Source of the DNA: Erpobdella octoculata
Taxonomy: Eukaryota; Annelida; Clitellata; Hirudinida; Erpobdellidae
DNA length: 64,000 bases
Reading direction: 5' to 3'
NCBI GenBank assembly: GCA_963978895.1
Contig: OZ022238.1
Span: forward strand, 11,165,128 to 11,229,127
The notes below the pieces were generated by a model that did not search any database, was not told the origin of the DNA, and saw only the letters and a program-made list of their open reading frames with translations. Numbering within the stretch: the first letter of the stretch is position 1; every line of letters starts with the position of its first letter. The translations under genes were made by a program, and so were the position numbers. This document shows, piece by piece, positions 1-11,560 of the stretch.

Positions 1-291
1 ATCAAATTCATCCGATGTTTTTTCTGCAAAAAAATATCGATGACGGCTTCTTCATTAATGTGAAGGTCGCGATTGATAGTCATCTGGGCAAGCCCATTCA
101 GTCTTGTCGGGTTCATTGTTGTGCGTAGATAAGATTTGAGTCTGTGCAAAGTTGAGAAGGATCTCTCGGCTGTCGCGGATGGAATGGGCAAGTGGTGAAA
201 TGTTTCAGCAACGTATTTATCTGTGGGTAGATGGAATATTGACAATGCTGCATAGCATCAACTGCGGTATGTGGCCGCTCAGCCAATTGGG
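1..291 (-). pseudogene. hAT transposase C-terminal relic (copy 1)
   Basis: Read on the minus strand, two frames together give the dimerisation region of a hAT transposase. One frame has LAERPHTAVDAMQHC at about 291-247. After a frameshift near 190 another frame has ATAERSFSTLHRLKSYLRTTM, which is the typical ERSFS..R.K.YLR.TM signature, and continues to the window edge. This domain normally holds transposase subunits together. The frameshift and partial length mark it as dead. The zinc finger MYM-type/hAT group found in many animals is the closest family I recognise. Confidence 0.75.
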
Positions 292-348
292 TCCTAGCCA
301 AACTGGGTCGGGTCGGGTACAAAACAGGTGGAGTTTTTGATCAAGAAA

Positions 349-640
349 ACTTGATGAAGAGTTTTAGCAGCGTATTTATCTGCAGATAGATGGAATCCTC
401 ACAATGTGGCAGAACATCAACTGCGGTATGTGGCCGCTCTGCCAATGGGACATTCGACCATTTGACTTTCCCGTGGAAGTATTTACCACGAACATCAGAT
501 ATGTGACCAAGATCACAGGCGTAGTATTTGAGTGTCTCCTCTAAGTCAATAAAAGATCCTTGGTCAAGAAACCTTGGAAGCAGATGTTGAATCTGAATGC
601 AGACTTGCTCACTCATAATCGAAAATATACATCGAGGAAA
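349..640 (-). pseudogene. hAT transposase relic (copy 2)
   Basis: A second minus-strand copy of the same hAT segment. LAERPHTAVDVLPHCEDS lies at about 452-395, preceded by a VRGKYFHGKVKWSNVP-like stretch that in this family leads directly into the LAERPHTAV motif. The nucleotide sequence around 380-450 is nearly the same as 215-290, so the two are duplicate copies about 150 bp apart. It ends without the ERSFS block. The adjoining stretch at 690-760 (gggccccctggcttcgcc) looks like the edge of another dispersed repeat. Confidence 0.6.
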
Positions 641-914
641 GAATTGAAAAACAATCCAATACACGGGCACGCGCGTCACTTCAAAATCAAATTTGGCAAG
701 TTTTCGGGAGGTCCGGGCCCCCTGGCTTCGCCACTGATTTGAACCGTCGATTCTCATGTCCACAGGCCTTACCGCTATACCACCAGCGCCCGCCCTTGTG
801 TGATGTCTTTGCATGGGCATGGTTGTCATAAGCGTACGAGCAAAATGGGTTGAAAATTTGGGCAAAACAGCTTAAAATTTTTTGACTGAGTTGCACCTTG
901 TCTTTAATCAAGTT

Positions 915-1100
915 GCTAATATTTTGGTCGCAATTCCAGCCACATCTTGTTCTGCCGTACGTTCCTTCAGCGCTCTCAGACGCATTAAAACATATTTACA
1001 GAGTACAATGGACCAAATACGTCTAAAAAGTGTGACAATTTTAAGTATTGAACGAAAATATAGGCAAATAGTGACCAAATTATTGAAATTTTTGCTTACA
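915..1100 (+). pseudogene. hAT transposase C-terminal relic, plus strand
   Basis: The plus-strand frame contains ATSCSAVRSFSALRRIKTYL followed by QSTMDQIRLKSVTILSIERKY, matching the ERSFSALRRIKTYLRSTM...LSIER signature of the hAT dimerisation domain, with E replaced by V in ERSFS. It faces the two minus-strand relics at 1-640, so this end of the window holds at least three broken hAT pieces in opposite orientations. No terminal repeats were found here. Confidence 0.7.
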
Positions 1101-1214
1101 GGAAATCGAGGAAAAAATATTTTTTGAATGTTTTAATAAAGTTTTTTTTTTATAAATATACGAGCAAAAATAGATTTGATCAAAAGGTAATTTATTATAA
1201 CGCCCATGCTCATT

Positions 1215-1410
1215 TTCCTCATATGTTCAAATTAAGTTTGTTTTTTTTAATTGAATCATGTATTGTCATCCAATATAAAGCTATGCTGAAAGTTTCAGCT
1301 TCTTAGCTAGTCAAAAAGCTGCTTAAATTTCACTTGTAAGATTTGTGTACAGAGAAAGCCACACACAAACAGAGATTGTAACCTAAATAAAAGTTTGTAA
1401 AAATTCTTAC
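1215..1410. repeat. dispersed repeat, family A
   Basis: Contains the landmarks tgtattgtcatccaatataa, gctgaaagtttcagcttc and gagaaagccacacacaaaca, which recur at 20780-21100 and 26170-26440. In those copies the block is the interior of a foldback element. Here the terminal inverted repeats are absent or decayed. Confidence 0.6.
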
Positions 1411-1419
1411 TAATAGTCA

Positions 1420-3660
1420 TGAAAAGAATTTGTCGGTTTCAAGTGCTTCCTCAATACCCCTTGACGGCTTGGAGATAATAAGACCACCAGCATTCGGGCA
1501 ATAATTATTTCACCTCCCCACTTCAATTAGCTCCCGTACGCCTAATATGGTTGGCCTTACATAAACTGTCAATTTTTGGTTCAATATTTTCAGACCATGT
1601 ATTCAATGTTCTCAAAACGGGTAAGTTGTATTGTACGGAATGGAAGTTTATTCACGGCCTTATATCCAAGAGCACCTGAATCTGATTGTTCAGTCACACA
1701 TAATCCCGAATTAGGCCAAGCAAACGTAGCTCATCAAACTGATGTTTTAAACCTCTGTCATCTCTAATGTAAATAAGCTGTTCTTTTTCAAAGACAATAA
1801 AAAAAAGTTAAATTTAATGGTGGGCAAAAATGATTATGAATCCAATCTTTATCCTACATATCCAAATAAATTTGCATTAGAAAACATACACAAAATGGTG
1901 TTTTGCTGAATTTTATTTTTCCACATTTGTATCTTGCACACAAACTTAAAAACGATTGATTAAACTTTAAAAGTGAACATTTTTGACGATTGTGCTGTAA
2001 TACATGAAACAAAATGGCGATTATATTTACAGTTCATATTTTTTCATGGCACTCCGGTTGGGAAGCACTGCATCAGACAGAGAATTTGTGTAATATTCTA
2101 TATCGACTTATATTACAGATGTTCATTCTACCTTTGCCACACTATCCATACTGACTAAGTCAGAAGGACGTTAAAAAAACTTTTGTTACAATTTTAAGCT
2201 TTCTCGTCTGATACCGGATGTGACTGGATATCCGATAGCTTCCTCATAATAACACGTCTCTTCTAAAAATGATACATTCATAAAAATAAAATTTTATTAA
2301 CACTAAAAGTGGAAGTGACTAAAATGAATAAAAACAAAATCATTTCAATTTGAGATTATATTAAACCAGTTGAAAACTTGCACTGACTAAAACATTGAAG
2401 ACCTTATTCAGCATGAAGTTAAAAAACTAAAATACATTAATGCATAGAACAAGTTAATACTATTGAGTAGTATTGAGCCAACGATTTCAGTTTAAGAACA
2501 AATAAAAAGTAAACAAAATCTTAAAATAATTGTGCAAATTAATAAAAACTATGCATAATAAAATGTTATCCCAACACCCAGATCCAATTCATTGCGACAT
2601 TATGACATTATAGAACCAGCCGCACAAGACATCAGACATGAAGTTTAAATATTCAAACGAATGTGTCAGACAAGACATGCACACACACACATACATGCAC
2701 AAACACATACATGTACACAAAGCTTGAAAATACAAATAAAATGAAACTACTACTGCAGCTGATTTCTTAAAAACTGAAATCAATGTGGAAATATAATAAA
2801 CACTTTTACTATTCATTGGCAAAATAAAACATAAAAATGACCAGCAATCAGTCTACAAATTAGCTACAATATTATACACCAAAGATCAAAATCTCAACAC
2901 AATAAAAAATGGCAGATTAAAATAGGAAATGCGGATGACAAAACTTCCCACAAAGAACATTCGTGACACATTGACTTCCACCTTACCGAATTTCTAACCA
3001 ATGAAATCACACTTCTTCTATTTGAGCATGACTGAATGTCATTTATCTTCCTATAAAGGGTTTTTAAGAGGCTGCATCCACTCTGTGATGAATCTACAGA
3101 CCAATCAAATTAGATGATGCGATGCTTATTGCCTCTGTTCCTCGGGGACTTGCTGTCGAAGAAGAAGTAAAGAAGAAATGCGAGCACGAAAAGTAACAGA
3201 GAAGCAGAAACGACTGAGGTCAAGGTCATCCAAATTTTTGGGTAATAATCACAGGGGATTGGACAAGCAAGGGAAGGTAGAGGCAGTCTTTGTTCTTCCT
3301 CTTCTATTGTGCCTTTGTATCTGTGCTTTTGTTCTTGATACTGAAGAAATCATTTATAATAATTATAATAAATTACTATGTTATTCACATAATTCAAATT
3401 GAGAGTGGTTTTTGTTGTTGACAATATCACTAAACTTATCTTGTGTACTACATTTAATCTGCCCCACAAAAACAGAAGGAAGCAAGCTGCCGAAACGTGA
3501 TTTCGTAATAAACGTAAAACTAATCTAGGTTTTACTACTAGTGCTGGGACATGATTCCTTTTGGCATGGGTTATACACAGAAACTATGAAGAGTAAAACC
3601 AATTCGTATATGCCATAATGTAGCTCTTGCTTTCTACATTTAAACAGACAATAAATCTAA
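1420..3660. other. AT-rich stretch, no gene recognised
   Basis: Nothing convincing is coded here. 2680-2715 is a short CA-rich tract. An open frame at 3178-3402 (+) begins with a basic stretch and has one hydrophobic segment (FVLPLLLCLCICAFVL), but it has no splice context or family resemblance and could be chance. Confidence 0.5.
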
Positions 3661-3662
3661 TT

Positions 3663-6600
3663 TTAGGCAAAAACTGGACTTGCTTCCTTTTGCTGTTGCA
3701 GGGCAGTAACATCATCATCAACACCTTTACTACATACAACACATATACTGCCATCATTATCATTACCGCCTACCTCGTCTAAAATAATCCCAAAAATCTT
3801 CTCAACAACAGTCACATTAAGCTCTCCCTTCCCACTGTTTTCTTTCAGTTTATCCAACATCTCCTCAAGCACAGACTTTTCCCATGTCCGATTGCCGCTG
3901 GAATCATCTTGGTCTGAAACTCCCTCATGAGATCTCTTCCAGTGGTCAATGTGGAGAAGAGCAGAGAAGAGATTGGAAAGAGACTCGCTGGCTTGCTGGG
4001 CATGATACTCTAGAGACTTCTGCCAACACTCTTCAAGACTGTTGTCAGTGTATCTGCACCAGTTTCTAGAACAAATATTTAAAATTATGATAATTATGAG
4101 CGAATGTGGCAAAATCTCATCTTAATAGACAAAACTTCATTTTAATAAACAACAGCTAACAAATAGGCAATCCGAACATAATATATAAGAGTCAGTGCAA
4201 TTATTGTTACCATTCTATGGAAATCCTTACTTAACTTTAATTTATCAATATCAATTATTCTGATTTTACTACTTTATGAGCAATAAATGCATTGCAATTC
4301 TAAAATATTGTACCCTTGTCATGACGTCCGAATATAAATAAATTCCCTGCTTGTTTTAAAACCAAAATAATTATTTTAAAATTATTATTTTATTCATAAA
4401 AGGATTAAAAACAGAAATGCTTTTGATTATTGCTATTAAATAATAACAAAAAAACACTTTCCAAATATCTGTGATTTATTGTAATCAAGAACATTATCAT
4501 TATACAGAGTTAAATAAACTTCCCACACACTTTTCATCAGTTCAGTTAACCATGAAGAATGAAATATAATTTATTCGGGTCTATACAATATCGGCCAAAA
4601 CTAATTCGGCTAAATTGAATTCGGCCAAATTTTGTAGAGAAAATGTCTAATTCGGCCAACGATTTTTTTGGTTGGTTTAATTCGGCCAATAGAGATTCAT
4701 AAAAAGTTGAATTCGGCCAAATTGAAATATAATTCGGCCAAATTTAAATAACACGAAAAAATTAATTTTTATTGAAAATAAAAACAATTTTTAAATGAGA
4801 AATCTAAACAAAAATATATATATGAGAACATTTTCTTAGCAAACATTCAGTGTCAATAATTCCTTCATCATAATCATCCCATATTTGGAAATATTTTGTC
4901 TGGATATGAGCTGTTGTTTTTTTTTAAATTCTGTTCATTTTGTTTTTACTCAAGAGTTTTCGTGATAGATTTATCATTTTCGATTCTTTGTGAAGCAACA
5001 TTATTAATTTATACATTGGCAAATTGGTGCTTTCAGCCTTTTTATTTAGGCGTGCGTGCCAACTTTCACAATCGTTATTTGTTCTGACGCAACGTCTATA
5101 GCACGACCATGACTACGGAGGCTAAATTGGATTTCTCAACCATGTTTCGTCAATGTAATTTAGTATTGGTTCCAGCAATTCATTTGATCTGGCTTTCAAA
5201 TTTGTAAAAGCTTCTTTAATTTTATCAGCCGGTAAAAATGGAAGGCTAATAATTCTTCGCAAATTTTTATACATATTGTCTTTTTGCATATATTGTTGGG
5301 CTAAACCCACACTCTGAATTTTTTTATAAACAGATTGGCTCCAGTGAAATGAGCAACCTTTAATTTCAATATCATTTTCAAAAACGATGGAAATGGCCCT
5401 CCATAGTGCTTTTTCAAAATCTAAAGTAATGGTATGAACTGTCAAACAATTGTTTGAAAGGTTCTTTATTGCTGTAAAAATTGCTATGTAGTCTTGTTTT
5501 TTTTCTCGAAATTAGAACAAACAGAAATGATCCGACAAAAACATTTAAGTCATTCCGATTGGCTGCTGTGGTATTTAATACTAGCGAGCGGCGAGATGAA
5601 CAGACGAGATAGATGCGGCCTACCAACTTTAAGAGTCTCCAATAGACTCCTGCGGTATTTAGTAATAACAAACGAAGTGGATGATTACAATGATATATGA
5701 TTTTTCATACCTCGACCACTTAAGATTTTTTCCAATTCAATTCTGAATTTGCTTAACCTTAGCACATTACCGATGTTTACAATTGTTACAAACATCGCAA
5801 CTAACGGCCTGCATAACGCACATATAAATTTTTAAAAATTTAAGAAAATTTTTTTTTGGCTGAATTAAATTATCTTTTGGCCGAATTCGAAAATGATTTT
5901 TAGCCGAATTGCACCAAATTTTGGCCGATTTGTATTTTTTGGCCGATATAGTATGCCCCCAATTTATTCCTATTAGTATCAGTGATTAATTAGTTTCAGA
6001 AATAAATTTAGTTTCAGTTTCAGTTTGAAACCAGAATTATTATTACCGTTTCGTTTTAGTTTTGAATTTTTCAATAATTTAAATTTTAGTTTAGTTTTGC
6101 TTCAGGAATTATTATTACCGTTTCGTTTTGAATTTATGATAATTTTAGTTTCGTTTGCAACCTCCCTATTTTGCAGTTGTAACTAAACACAAGTCAATTG
6201 AAAAACTGTTTATTTAATTTTAAAAAACCTCTCATTTCTAAGTTTTTTCAGTATATGTCTCTTCCTTCCGCTCAAAAGGCATCATAATGAAAAAATCCTC
6301 TCCACATATGCTTGTTAAGCAGGTGCTGCCAGTAATTCCAAAGCCAAGAGGGAAAGTAGCGGATATATAGACTGTCAAGCAGTCCAAAACTGTATCAAAT
6401 CTCGGCTATGGTCAGCACTAGATATATGTATTTCTTCGTTATATCTAGATAGCTGTATTTGGTTCGATATATTAGTGGCTAATACAAATTTGTATCACTG
6501 CGCTTCTGAATTTTTTACCGGCCAGTTGAAGACCGCACTGGTTATAGTTTTATAGCACCATCGATGTTACTAATTTCTTTTTTTTGCTAGACAAACACTT

Positions 6601-9031
6601 TTGTTCGTAGTGACATCATATTTGAAATAATTTCAAACTAAACTTTTGCGTTTACGACCAGCAAACATTTTCGACAAACCAACGCCAGCTTTCGACATTT
6701 CTGACTCAATAAATAACGACAAACCAAAACACAAATTAAAATACTAGAAAAGGAATAAACAATCGTAGCGGCAAAGGCATGTTAAAAGAAAGTACCATAG
6801 AAGCGAAATTTCAGAAATTCAATTTAATTTGTACTAGTCAATTAATTTTTATTTTGTTTTTAATAATTTTGTTTTTTTTTTATTTCGTTTTAACAAATTA
6901 ATTTTTATTTCTATTTCTATTTCGTTTCGAAAAAAAATTAATTTTTATTTCTATTTCGCTCTAACTAATTTTTATTTCTAATTCGTTTCGAAAAAAAATT
7001 AATTTTTATTTCTATTTCGCTCTAACTAACTAATTTTTATTTTTATTTCAGTTTCGTTTTGACTTTCTATTCTAGTTTTCGTTTCAGTTTTCGTTAACAA
7101 AAATTAATAATTATCGTTTTAATTTCTATTTCCGTTAACGAAATAATTAAGCTTCTGCGTCCCGTTATTTTTTTGGAACGATACGAGACGCCTCGATCAA
7201 TAACGAGGCGATTCCGATACGATATCGGGATCTCGACTGAAGTGGAAATTTTGTCTCGAATAAAACGAGATAACATAGAATGATGAACTATACACGACAG
7301 AAAATATTAATAACTACATTAAAGGAATTCATTGAAAAAAATATTTAAATATTAAAAAATTTATAAAAATTTACAAAATTTATTTGTTTTTTAAAACTTG
7401 AAATAAGTTTCATTTGTTTAGTTTCAGTACATCTATTTGTCTAAATTTAGACTCTAAATGATGACAAACGCGAGAAAGTGCCTGTATGCAAGAATTGAGA
7501 AAGTGAAGAAAACCCAGCAGGTTTATTTATAGGCGATGGCGAATCCGGTTGGCAAGAAAGAAGCTGAGAAAGTTTTGAATTCCAGCTGCAGACGACGTGC
7601 ACACTACAGGTGACACACACATACTCACATACAACCAAGAATATAATCGAGATTATAAAGATATATTTTAGATGAGCTACTATTACGGTCAATTACGGAT
7701 ATCGAAACACTAAAATAATCATTCCAATTCTATGTAACAAATTTGAAAAAATAAGTGTATCAAACAGACTAAACCAAAACATAAACATAGAATGATCATT
7801 ACTATTACATTACTCATTATTCTCATTAATAATAATAGTCATCTATATCAGCGAGTACGATTGCCTTGTAGTATCAGTAGTATGCAGAGGTCATCTAGCA
7901 GCCTAAGAGGGGCGTGGCTTTAGATATCTTTGATCACTAGACTATTACAATGTGGCACTAAAAAAAGCTATATATATTGAAATATGCTGCCGGTTCCCAG
8001 ACTAAAAATAGTAAATAATGGGGCTACAGGCTGTCAGGAAAACCGAATTTAAAGTGGGGATGATAATAATTATAAACTTCTGTCAATAGGTAGATTAATT
8101 AATCAATGTTGATGAATCAATTGCAAATATTCACAGTTGTGACAATCGTTAATTAAATATGTATGACTTTCGTTATTTATTGGAAAATATTTTTTTTAAA
8201 TCTTGGTATTTGTTTCGAGACTTTATACGAGAACCAAATTTAAGTCTCGCTATTTTATTTCGATACGAGACTTCTTCCACAGGCTGTATCGTTTCAATGG
8301 CGATATGGGATCTCCCGTATCGTTTTGAAATCTCGATTGATTTCGAGATAATGATTTTGGGACGCAGATGCTTAGAAATAATCACTGGTATCTATCATAG
8401 TGATGCTAGAGATATCTCAATAAATGTGTAAAACATTTTAACTAGGAAGCAGCACTTTCTACAAAGCTTGTATTTTCAAGCATGGAAAAAAATGAATTTG
8501 CTCATTGGTTTGGCTACAGGGCTACATTAAAAAAATAACGGTACTTTAAAAAAAATTATGAAAAAATAAATATATATTTCTAGCTGAAATAGTTCTTATT
8601 ATTTTCCTGTCATATATCATGTGTTACCACTAGTAAGACTAGTAAATCAGTAAAAAAATAAAAACTTACAAACAAGGCAAAGTGCCATTTCTTTCATTGT
8701 CGTGGCTCGGAGAACAAATCACAACCGTCTTCTTAGCACTAGAATTTGTATTCCGCAATAAATGTTCTGTGACTATTGTGTAGTTTCTTTCACTTTTGAA
8801 TGAATTCTTAGGAACGAGTAACTCATCTATTCCATCAACTGTTTTTCTTTCTGTTACATAACTACTGGTAGGATTTGATAATACATCGTCCGTTCCCAAG
8901 CTGTCGTTTGTCAATTTTTCCGTTGTAGTGATGTTTTTAAAATTAATGATGTCACTACCAGTTGTTGTAGCAGACAAAGACAATTTTAAAACCATTAAAA
9001 TTGAAAAAAAAGGTATATCGAAGTGCTGCAT
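3663..9031 (-). CDS. two-exon gene of unknown function, probable secreted or membrane protein
   Basis: Exon 1 is 9031-8670: ATG, then a hydrophobic N-terminus (MQHFDIPFFSILMVLKLSLS) that could be a signal peptide, then a Thr/Ser/Asn-rich stretch with several N-glycosylation sequons (NIT, NDS, NYT, NSS, NGT). It ends at a strong donor, GTAAGT (8669), in phase 2. Exon 2 is 4065-3663: acceptor TTGTTCTAG, one base, then an open frame to TAA. The phases agree (2 then 1 base), giving about 254 residues. The C-terminal part is acidic, with a long helical-looking middle (residues about 135-205) and a CVVCS motif near the end. No family is recognised. Sequon density suggests the N-terminal half is extracellular. 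Further exons inside the 4.6 kb transposon-filled intron cannot be excluded, so linking these two exons is inference. Confidence 0.45.
4577..5960 (-). mobile_element. Mutator-like element (MULE) with 9-bp target duplication
   Basis: The element is flanked by the perfect 9-bp direct repeat AATTTATTC (4568-4576 and 5961-5969), the length expected for Mutator-like transposons. The ends are inverted: the left begins GGGTCTATACAATATCGGCC, and the right, read inward, begins GGGGGCATACTATATCGGCC. Both subterminal regions are packed with copies of ATTCGGCC. The minus-strand frame at 5445-5122 matches the MULE transposase core (TLDFEKALWRAI, IKGCSFHWSQSVYKKIQ, then F.P...KEAF..L). It holds one D of the DDE triad. 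The rest of the transposase is missing or frame-broken, so it is not autonomous. It lies in the intron of the 3663-9031 gene. Confidence 0.85.
5980..8387. mobile_element. hAT-like non-autonomous element (outer), CAGTGATTA ends
   Basis: Begins CAGTGATTAATTAG and ends, read inward, CAGTGATTATTTC once the nested element at 7148-8374 is disregarded. The inside is T-rich with many TTTCGTTTTAGTTT-like subrepeats, the style of the other CAGTG-ended elements at 22481 and 42432. No coding remains. I do not see a clean 8-bp target duplication (attagtat versus gtatctat), so the outer limits are less secure than those of the nested element. Confidence 0.5.
7148..8374. mobile_element. nested 1.2 kb element, TAAGC termini, 8-bp target duplication
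   Basis: Flanked by GAAATAAT on both sides (7140-7147 and 8375-8382). Ends are inverted repeats: TAAGCTTCTGCGTCCC on the left and TAAGCATCTGCGTCCC on the right, read inward. The subterminal parts (7170-7270 and 8200-8360) carry many CGATACGAGAC/TCTCG motifs in inverted arrangement, which create spurious open frames on both strands. No transposase is present. A related internal fragment occurs at 35185-35372. The ends resemble those of the element at 53972-54800. Superfamily probably hAT by duplication length. Confidence 0.8.
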
Positions 9032-9910
9032 GACTGCTTGTAGCAATTCAATCAAGATACTGGTGAAATAAGAAAATTGGGTAAAGTAAAGCGAAGGTAA
9101 AACTGATAGTTGAGCCTTTCGACGATGATTAGAATTATTAGAGATTAGATTAGGATTAGTAGATCCTATTTTTGTTGCTCTCCAAGGTCTCCACTCACTA
9201 TGCTATGCTATGGACTTGACTTGACTAACTAAATTTACTAAATAAAGACTAGGACTGGCTAGAGTTACTTTAGCAAAGTACAACGCCAGTATCAGTTAAA
9301 CTTCAACTTTTAATTACTTATTTTAACTTTAAACTTTAACTTAACTCTGTTTGTTAAAGTTTAAATTAATTAATTAAAAAGATGTAGTAATGTAGTAGAA
9401 AGATGTTGTGTTTTTAGACTAATTTAGAAGAGTAAGACAGCCTTTCAATCAATATTAAAATACAATTTAATCTTCAATCAGTGGCTGCTTAACCGCAAAA
9501 CGAATAATAATAATAATTAATTATTAATTACTGAAGCTTCGACACCAGGAGAAAACATAAAGTAAATACTATAACCGCGTCAAATAACAAATAAACCATA
9601 GAAAACATAAGAAATCAATGAAATGAACAGCATTTAAAGTTGAATTAAATTTTACAAATTGTCGTTATTTTAATTTTTTTGCTATGAATTAAAAAAATTT
9701 GATAAATATGTAAGAACTGAACCGATTTATAGTAAATCACACATAACCTAACATAATACAGTTAATTACAAGGCGCAAACAAATTATTTTATTTAAATCT
9801 ATTAAACTGGTAATTTTTGTATACTTTTATAATAGACATGCGCATCCCTAAGGTGGAGCTTAAAACTCAAGAGGTGGAGCTTGCGGCCGTACATTTTTTA
9901 TAATTTGTTT
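9032..9910. other. upstream region of the 3663-9031 gene, no gene seen
   Basis: AT-rich sequence upstream of the ATG at 9031. No TATA box stands out. It presumably holds the promoter of the minus-strand gene. 9836-9900 has two close copies of aggtggagctt at the edge of the Harbinger transposon. Confidence 0.4.
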
Positions 9911-10070
9911 ACACCCCGCATTCAAAGCGTTGTAACAATTAACCACAGCCTACTCCGGTTGAGCTCAACCGCGTTGTAACAATTCACCGCGCGCATACAC
10001 TGGTGTCCATCACATCCACCAGAGTTAAAGCTTGGTTGAGTGTGGTTGATTGTTATTGTTGGTTTCGAGC

Positions 10071-11377
10071 ATGGCGGAACACGTGGTTTTCTTTGAGAGT
10101 AATAACGGAGAATTATTTAGGGCGACAATTGTTGCTGAAAATTCCGAGTTGGCATACAATTACGCACTACAGTGTAAGTTAACTTTTTTAACACATTTTA
10201 CATTTACATTTAGTTGCACAGAACACTTTTTAACTTGTAGTCGTAGACCGCCCAGATAATTCCGATGTCAGTCTATACTCTATTATGATATTCACAAGAA
10301 ATCTATCATTTCTGATAAAATTAGCTTTAGTAAAGTCTGTAAATGAATTATAAATAGGTAATCACGTCAGAGACGTTCCATTGACAAAAAATAATTTTTT
10401 ATTTATATCACTTTTCTATCTATAATAGGCCAAGTTATGAAAAATGACAGTGGTAGTCATTTGTCTGGCCCAGCTTGTAATTATGCTTATGGTACAAGCT
10501 TAGAGAGGGTGGAGAAGGAGCTAATTGGTAAGTTCAACGAACAAATTTAAAATTTGCATTCTTATGTTATAAAGTGTTTATTTTCTACTGCAGTTTACCA
10601 CCCAGCTCAGGACCCCAACAGCCAAGAGTCCCATAATAAGCCTTCAGCAGAATCACAAAGTAGTATTGCTTTAAATTAAAAGTTATCTCTATAACATCCG
10701 CAATACAATTAGGTTTATTTAATTGAAATTTTATTTTCAACTGCAGTTCATCACACAGCTCTGGACCCCAACAGAAAAGACTCCCAAGAGCATAAGCCCC
10801 CAGCAGAATCACAAAGTAGTATTGCTTTAAATTAAAAGTTATCTTTATAACATCTGCAATACAATTATGTTTATTTGATAGAAAATAGTAGATATTTATG
10901 TACTACACCCTTATGAAAATCAGGCTATTAATTATGACATTTTTTTTAACAGAATTCCGCTGGACATCAGGAGCAACAAAACTCCTGATAAACTGCAGGA
11001 GGGAGGCCGATGAAAAATTCGAGCACCCAACCTGCAAGAAAAACAAGCTCTGGGGGGAAATTGCAAGCCAGATGAGCTTGTATAAGCATAGTGTCAGTGG
11101 CACTGAGTGCCACGATAAGTGGCGAAATATGATGGCCACTTATAAATACAGCAGCAGAAAAAGAGGCCCATCCAAGAGAGATGACTACAGGGCCAAAAAA
11201 CTGGAGCTAGGAGCCGAGAGAAACAGGATAGAAAAGGAAAAGAAGGAGGTACTCCAACAAATAAAAGAAGTGGAGGGAAGAAAAGTTGAGGTGGAAGCTC
11301 AAAAAGTTGAGCAAATTAAACTTATGAACGAACTGTTGGCAAAAGCTGTTGCTGCAATGCAAGCCAGTTTAAAATAA
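10071..11377 (+). CDS. Harbinger Myb/SANT-like accessory protein
   Basis: Spliced plus-strand gene. Exons are 10071-10173, 10429-10527, 10594-10659 and/or 10747-10815, and 10953-11377. All internal junctions are phase 1 with good donors (GTAAGT, GTAAGT, GTAGTA) and AG acceptors, so either or both middle exons keep the frame. The middle exons are tandem copies of one another, about 153 bp apart. The last exon encodes a trihelix/MADF-like domain (W at its start; KLWGEIASQM; ECHDKWRNMMATYK) and then a long charged coiled coil (RNRIEKEKKEVLQQIKEVE onward) ending at TAA. In Harbinger transposons this protein brings the nuclease to the DNA ends and the nucleus. I see no stop or frameshift, unlike its partner nuclease, so it is either young or retained. 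Confidence 0.75.
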
Positions 11378-11560
11378 ATTTTAAAAATTTAGTGAGTTGA
11401 TTTGTTCATAAAACCAAGTAAATTTTTTGAACAACAAAAATTCAAGATGGGTAACTGACAGTTTTCATTGGTGGTCAAATCTAAAAAGTAAAATGTTGGC
11501 ACCCAATTTGTGACTGTTACTATTGATTTTTTTAAACATATTAAAATAGCTCGTCGGCAA

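Noticed and set aside
3178..3402. 74-codon frame with a hydrophobic segment
   Set aside because: No splice sites, promoter or similarity; the length is within chance for this composition.
5972..8395. 8-bp target duplication for the outer CAGTG element
   Set aside because: attagtat and gtatctat agree at only about half the positions, so only the nested element's duplication is claimed.
7094..8431. Open frames with SYRN/RYETS motifs on both strands
   Set aside because: They lie in inverted subterminal repeats of the TAAGC element and mirror one another.
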